Source: Pseudomonadota bacterium (GTDB taxonomy: Bacteria > Pseudomonadota > Gammaproteobacteria > Burkholderiales > Burkholderiaceae_C). From it: a stretch of 64,000 nt of DNA. The DNA lies in the NCBI GenBank assembly GCA_023442945.1, contig JAEZWW010000103.1, positions 23,196-87,195 of the forward strand, read 5' to 3'. Shown here in pieces: positions 63,787 through 64,000 of the stretch. The notes under the pieces are model-generated. The model did not search any database and was not told the origin of the DNA. It was given only the letters and a program-made list of their open reading frames with translations. Positions within the stretch are counted from its first letter, which is position 1. Each line of letters opens with the position of its first letter. A program made the translations under genes and the position numbers.

Positions 63787-64000
63787 ATGACAAACGACGA
63801 CAACGACGACAACCAAGGCGTGGTGTGGGCCATCCTGATTGGCGTGATTTTGCTGGCCATCAGCCTGGCCGTGGGCATGGGCCTGTACCGCACCGGCAAG
63901 GCCGCTGCGGGTGGCGCGGGCGCGGGCAGCGCCGCGTCGGGCGGGGCCGCGGCGGCGGGCGCCGGTAGCGCGGCGGCTGCTGGCTCGGCCGGCGCCGTGG
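63787..64000 (+). CDS. Membrane protein with Gly/Ala-rich segment (cut by window edge)
   Basis: The first 71 residues are visible. A short acidic start (MTNDDNDDNQGVV) is followed by a membrane helix (WAILIGVILLAISLAVGMGL) and a Gly/Ala-rich linker (AAAGGAGAGSAASGG...). GGAGC lies 8 bp before the ATG. The layout of a short cytoplasmic tail, one helix and a flexible linker suggests a periplasmic domain beyond the edge, such as an OmpA-like peptidoglycan-binding domain; that is inference. Confidence 0.75.
   Translation, partial: MTNDDNDDNQGVVWAILIGVILLAISLAVGMGLYRTGKAAAGGAGAGSAASGGAAAAGAGSAAAAGSAGAV

Overview
The window looks like a chromosomal segment of a GC-rich betaproteobacterium of the family Comamonadaceae (Burkholderiales). 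Three things point there: the gene content and order (ribBA-ribH-nusB, ybgC-tolQRA, exbBD-lpxK, xseA-sodB, clpS-clpA, paired isocitrate dehydrogenases), protein sequences typical of that family, and a roughly 60-bp interspersed repeat that recurs between genes. The genus cannot be fixed by eye; Ottowia- or Acidovorax-like lineages are plausible. No prophage, insertion sequence, CRISPR array or rRNA was seen.

Layout. 1-755: no supportable gene. 756-7671: an accessory catabolic block with a CoA ligase divergent from a double-domain HxlR regulator, and a facing three-gene run of a carotenoid/stilbene-cleaving-type dioxygenase and two thiolases. 7672-8684: AT-rich non-coding island, then tRNA-Arg(TCT) and tRNA-Pro(TGG). 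8685-17148: glutathione transferase and a fatty/acyl-CoA oxidation region (acyl-CoA dehydrogenase, APH-like kinase, Crp-type regulator, enoyl-CoA hydratase, 3-hydroxyacyl-CoA dehydrogenase, D-2-hydroxyacid dehydrogenase). 17424-19744: lexA with two LexA boxes, a small gene behind it, and a CAP-domain lipoprotein with a long Pro/Ala linker. 19875-30562: envelope and core genes (adk, kdsB, Trm112, lpxK, exbD, exbB, xseA, sodB), with an esterase lipoprotein, an SMR transporter and unknown genes lying between them.

30944-46329: monomeric isocitrate dehydrogenase, a bd-type oxidase (cydAB) with a perfect FNR box upstream, a DASS carboxylate transporter, DUF192, a DsbA-like protein, a frameshifted peroxiredoxin, a second (dimeric) isocitrate dehydrogenase, a LysR regulator divergent from a Tat-lipoprotein nitroreductase-like protein, a cold-shock protein, clpS and clpA. 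46501-51894: a GT39-like membrane glycosyltransferase, exonuclease I, a tandem pair of small secreted proteins (the second decayed) and a thioredoxin-like protein. 52111-64000: tolA-tolR-tolQ-ybgC, an aminotransferase, a polysaccharide deacetylase-like protein, nusB-ribH-ribB, an AEC transporter, a lipid acyltransferase-like protein, pdxH, a ChaC-like cyclotransferase, and the start of a membrane protein cut by the window edge.

The most unusual signals are the interspersed repeat family, with about 17 copies, and its intrusion into genes. One copy lies in frame inside xseA, one supplies the stop codon of the APH-like kinase, one covers the stop of pdxH, and a possible degenerate copy lies inside the aminotransferase. 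The catabolic block at 756-7671 is the best candidate for an undescribed pathway. Coordinates of starts were chosen from Shine-Dalgarno sites and family length, and are stated where uncertain.
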